From the NCBI GenBank assembly GCA_030604525.1, contig JAUVVQ010000002.1:1-64000 (forward strand): a DNA stretch of 64,000 nt. Direction: 5' to 3'. The notes under the pieces were generated by a model. It searched no databases. It saw only the letters and a list, made by a program, of their open reading frames with translations, and had not been told where the DNA came from. Numbering within the stretch: the first letter of the stretch is position 1; every line of letters starts with the position of its first letter. The DNA is from Phycisphaerae bacterium (GTDB lineage Bacteria; Planctomycetota; Phycisphaerae; Sedimentisphaerales; Anaerobacaceae). Below, piece by piece: positions 61,511 to 64,000 of the stretch. The position numbers and the translations under genes are program-made.

Positions 61511-63001
61511 TTAAGTAGTTTTTAAGTTATTTTGCAAAACATTAAGCCAATTCCGGTAAGCATCTTTGTATTCGTTCCGGAGTGATTTGTCGGGTTGGAT
61601 TTTTTGTTTGCAATCGAGCCCGCCGAAGGCGTCTTTGTAGTTTTTGTAGATGCCGGAGCCGATTCCTGCGCCTCTTGCTGCGCCCTGCGAGCCGTCGGTG
61701 TTGTATAGTTCAACGACAGCGTCGGTGACGGTTGCGAAAGCGGTTGCGAAGAGCGGACTGAGGAACATATTTGCGTGTCCGGTGCGGACGGTTTTAACTT
61801 TAACGTTCATATTTTTCATAATTGACAGACCGAAGTTGAGGGCGAAGACGATTCCTTCCTGGGCAGCCCGTAGAAGGTGTGCTCTGTTGTGTGAGTTGAA
61901 ATTCAGGCCGTGGATAGAGGCAGCGATGTTTTTGTCCGTTAGTGTGCGTTCTGCTCCGTTTCCATACGGCAGGATGGCCAGACCATCTGAGCCGACGGGA
62001 GCTTTTTGAGCGATTTTGTTCATTTTTTGATAGGTCAGGTTTTCAGCGGTGTTTTTCTGCAGCCAGTTGTTTAAGATACCTGTTCCAGCAACACACAGCA
62101 GGACACCGTATCTCGGATTTTCGGCCGAGTAGTTGACGTGGACGAAGGGGTTCACTCTCGATTTGCTATCGTATGCAGGCGTATCGGAAATTCCGTAAAT
62201 GACACCGGAGGTTCCGGCGGTTGTGGCGACTTCACCGGGGTTGAGGACGTTTAGAGACAGAGCGTTGTTCGGCTGGTCGCCGGCACGGTAAGACAGTGGT
62301 GTGCCGGGTTTAAGTCCGAGCTGTTCGGCGGCGCGTTTTGTCAGTTCGCCCTGGATAGAGAAAGTTGGTTTTACTTCGGGAAGGAATTCTTTTTTTATTC
62401 CTGCAAGGTCTAACATCTGCCGGGAGACGTCGTGTTTTTTGAAGTCCCAGATAATCCATTCCGAGAGACCTGATGGGGTGGTAATAACTTTGTCGGTCAT
62501 TTTCATAGCGACGTATTCGCCGGGCAGTAGGGCTTTGTGGATTTTTTTGTAATTATCCGGCTCGTTTTCTTTAATCCATTTCATTCTTGAGGCAGTGAAG
62601 TTCCCAGGTAAGTTCAGCAGTGATTTGAAGCACTTTTTCGGGCCTATTTGTTCTGCGAGTTTTTGTCCTGCCCGGACGGCTCTTGAGTCGCACCAGATTA
62701 TCGCGGGCCTTATTGGGTTTTGGTGTTTGTCAAGCAGGATTAGTCCGTGCATCTGGTAAGAGATTCCGATAGCTTTTAGGTCAGCGGGGTCGAAGGAAAA
62801 ATCGTTCTTTATTTTGTGGGTTGCATTTACAACGTTTTTCCACCAGGTTTGCGGTTTTTGTTCAGCCCAGCCGGGATTGGGGGTGGAGATTTTCATTTCT
62901 TCTTCGGGTGAGATTGCAGAGGCAAGGACTTTGCCGGTTTCCGCATTCATTAACGTAGCTTTTATAGAAGAGGTTCCACAGTCATATCCGAGCAGATACA
63001 T
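61511..63001 (-). CDS. xylB: Xylulokinase (FGGY family)
   Basis: This is a 496-residue sugar kinase. It has LLGYDCGTSSIKATLMNAETG, ISYQMHGLILLD, IIWCDSRAV, LLPGEYVAMKMTD, TAGTSGVIYGI (ATP site) and GAARGAGIGSG. The QMHGL motif with the DCGTSS start fits xylulokinase better than glycerol kinase. It sits 30 bases after araD and 22 before the isomerase gene. It would phosphorylate D-xylulose for the pentose phosphate pathway. Confidence 0.9.
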   Translation of the reverse strand: MYLLGYDCGTSSIKATLMNAETGKVLASAISPEEEMKISTPNPGWAEQKPQTWWKNVVNATHKIKNDFSFDPADLKAIGISYQMHGLILLDKHQNPIRPAIIWCDSRAVRAGQKLAEQIGPKKCFKSLLNLPGNFTASRMKWIKENEPDNYKKIHKALLPGEYVAMKMTDKVITTPSGLSEWIIWDFKKHDVSRQMLDLAGIKKEFLPEVKPTFSIQGELTKRAAEQLGLKPGTPLSYRAGDQPNNALSLNVLNPGEVATTAGTSGVIYGISDTPAYDSKSRVNPFVHVNYSAENPRYGVLLCVAGTGILNNWLQKNTAENLTYQKMNKIAQKAPVGSDGLAILPYGNGAERTLTDKNIAASIHGLNFNSHNRAHLLRAAQEGIVFALNFGLSIMKNMNVKVKTVRTGHANMFLSPLFATAFATVTDAVVELYNTDGSQGAARGAGIGSGIYKNYKDAFGGLDCKQKIQPDKSLRNEYKDAYRNWLNVLQNNLKTT

Positions 63002-63031
63002 AAGTACAATCCCGCATTAATTTATGAAGAA

Positions 63032-63721
63032 TTATTTTTGGCCATAATAAGAATTTTTACCGTGTTTTCTCAGAAAGTGTTTTTCAAGGAGAGTATTGTC
63101 GATTTGTTTTTGTTTTGGGTTTATGGTGATAGTTCCGAGAGCGGTTTTAGCAATTTCTTCGAGTATGACGGCGTTTTTTACGGCTTTTTGCGGAGTTTCC
63201 GCCCAGGTGAACGGCCCGTGGTTTGCGACGAGGACGGCAGGGGTTTGTAATGGGTTAATTTTGCGGAATCGTTCGACGATAATCCTGCCGGTGTTTAGCT
63301 CGTAATTATCTTCGATTTGATTTTTGGACAACTGTTTAGTTACGGGGACTGGTCCGAAGAAGTTGTCAGCGTGTGTTGTGCCAAAGCACGGGATTTCGGT
63401 GCAGGCCTGTGCCCATATTGTAGCGTAGCTGGAGTGAGTGTGGCAGATGGCTCCGATATCCCGGAAGTTTCTGTATAGTTCGAGGTGCGTTGGAGTATCA
63501 GAAGAGGGATTTAAGCTCCCTTCCGCTGCGTTTCCGTCAAGGTCGAGCAGAACGATTTTATCAGGCGTCAGCTGGTCGTATGGCACTCCGCTTGGTTTTA
63601 TGGCAACGGTATTTGAGTTTCGGTCTATAGCACTTACATTTCCAAAGCTGTAGAGGACGAGGTTTTGCTTTTGCAGTTCCTTGTTTGCGTTACACACTGT
63701 TTTTCTTAGTTCATCGAGCAT
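63032..63721 (-). CDS. araD: L-ribulose-5-phosphate 4-epimerase
   Basis: This 229-residue class II aldolase-fold zinc enzyme has LYSFGNVSAIDR, VAIKPSGVPYDQL, SDTPTHLELYRNF, zinc ligands in CHTHSSYATIWAQ and in VANHGPF, and an ADNFFGPVPVT segment. It converts L-ribulose-5-P to D-xylulose-5-P. The araB stop and araD start codons are two bases apart, so the two are translationally coupled. Confidence 0.95.
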   Translation of the reverse strand: MLDELRKTVCNANKELQKQNLVLYSFGNVSAIDRNSNTVAIKPSGVPYDQLTPDKIVLLDLDGNAAEGSLNPSSDTPTHLELYRNFRDIGAICHTHSSYATIWAQACTEIPCFGTTHADNFFGPVPVTKQLSKNQIEDNYELNTGRIIVERFRKINPLQTPAVLVANHGPFTWAETPQKAVKNAVILEEIAKTALGTITINPKQKQIDNTLLEKHFLRKHGKNSYYGQK

Positions 63722-63723
63722 GA

Positions 63724-64000
63724 TTATGAGGCGGTTGTGGAATCTTTAATATTCAGCAGGTCTTTCATTATATTTGCCATTTTACCAGAGAAGGTATCAG
63801 TTCCGAAGGCATCGTGCAATTGTTTATACAGGAGGTAGAGCTTTTTGTAAATGTTATGATTTTCCGGTATTGGTTTAAAGGTCTTATCTTTTATTCGGCA
63901 CATAGCTTTTTGTGCATCTTCGAAGGATTCATATCCACCTGCGTTTTTCCCGGCGGAGACAGCAGCGGCGACAGCGGAGCCGAGAGCACAGGTTTGGGAA
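63724..64000 (-). CDS. araB: Ribulokinase, C-terminal fragment (continues past the window edge)
   Basis: The last 91 codons are visible. The C-terminal sequence CALGSAVAAAVSAGKNAGGYESFEDAQKAM matches the A-L-G-A-A-...-A-G end of AraB-type FGGY kinases, followed by a helical FKPIPENHNIYKKLYLLYKQLHDAFG tail. It ends TAA two bases before the araD ATG. The operon promoter lies outside the window. Confidence 0.85.
   Translation of the reverse strand, partial: SQTCALGSAVAAAVSAGKNAGGYESFEDAQKAMCRIKDKTFKPIPENHNIYKKLYLLYKQLHDAFGTDTFSGKMANIMKDLLNIKDSTTAS

Noticed and set aside
1-64000. CRISPR arrays, prophage and transposase genes
   Set aside because: No regularly spaced repeats, no phage structural genes and no recognisable transposase or integrase frame was seen.

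Overview
The window reads as chromosomal DNA of a moderate-GC bacterium. The best guess is the Planctomycetota, class Phycisphaerae. This is an inference from gene content and local order: a rpsB-tsf-pyrH-frr cluster, an L-fucose/L-arabinose-type isomerase beside xylB, araD and araB, a secreted S55 (SpoIVB-type) peptidase paired with a propeller protein, and an RNase P RNA with large insertions. No rRNA, prophage, recognisable transposase or CRISPR array was found. Most of the window is housekeeping.

Layout. 1-3.6 kb is an accessory patch: one large TIR-domain membrane protein between intergenic tracts that share repeat words. 3.6-6.8 kb holds ispA (minus), miaA (plus), and nrdR with an ATP-cone protein (minus); the nrdR promoter carries two NrdR-box-like sites 31 bp apart. 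About 6.94-7.15 kb holds a candidate structured RNA with its own promoter and terminator. 7.3-9.6 kb is a minus-strand operon of a membrane protein, a variant thymidylate synthase and a parvulin isomerase. 9.75-12.5 kb holds ribE, pdxA and rsmA. 12.5-18.4 kb holds an unknown protein, an orphan fumarase alpha chain, and the propeller/S55 pair. 18.6-20.4 kb holds a TPR-like membrane protein and a RluD-family synthase. 20.4-22.9 kb is a Ktr/Trk potassium system. 23.0-25.8 kb is pcm-recG. 26.0-28.5 kb holds bioD and nadB, followed by the RNase P RNA gene (about 28.55-29.11 kb).

29.2-33.5 kb holds a lipoprotein and ilvB-ilvN-ilvC (minus), which make branched-chain amino-acid precursors. 33.9-36.5 kb holds two glycosyltransferases and a VanZ-like protein. 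37.0-38.3 kb is an exported nitroreductase/DJ-1 fusion. 38.4-40.0 kb is nadE; with nadB this gives two steps of NAD synthesis. 40.3-40.9 kb holds tRNA-Glu and tRNA-Met (minus) separated by a four-helix-bundle (S23-type) gene whose start and stop codons lie inside imperfect inverted repeats, followed by a probable pseudogene. 41.3-52.5 kb holds a URO-D-family protein, a DUF1015-serC-like pair, HtrA, asd-truA-GT4, YjbQ, a LysE exporter and a YihY/BrkB protein. 52.5-55.6 kb is a giant AsmA-like protein. 55.7-59.0 kb is rpsB-tsf-pyrH-frr. 60.1-64.0 kb is an araB(partial)-araD-xylB-isomerase pentose operon that runs off the right edge.

The least ordinary items are the TIR protein, the roughly 200-nt RNA candidate, the enlarged RNase P RNA, the inverted-repeat-bounded S23 cassette between tRNA genes, the nitroreductase/DJ-1 fusion with a replaced nucleophile, and the NrdR autoregulatory region with its ATP-cone partner. 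Functions come from motifs read by eye; no database search was run.
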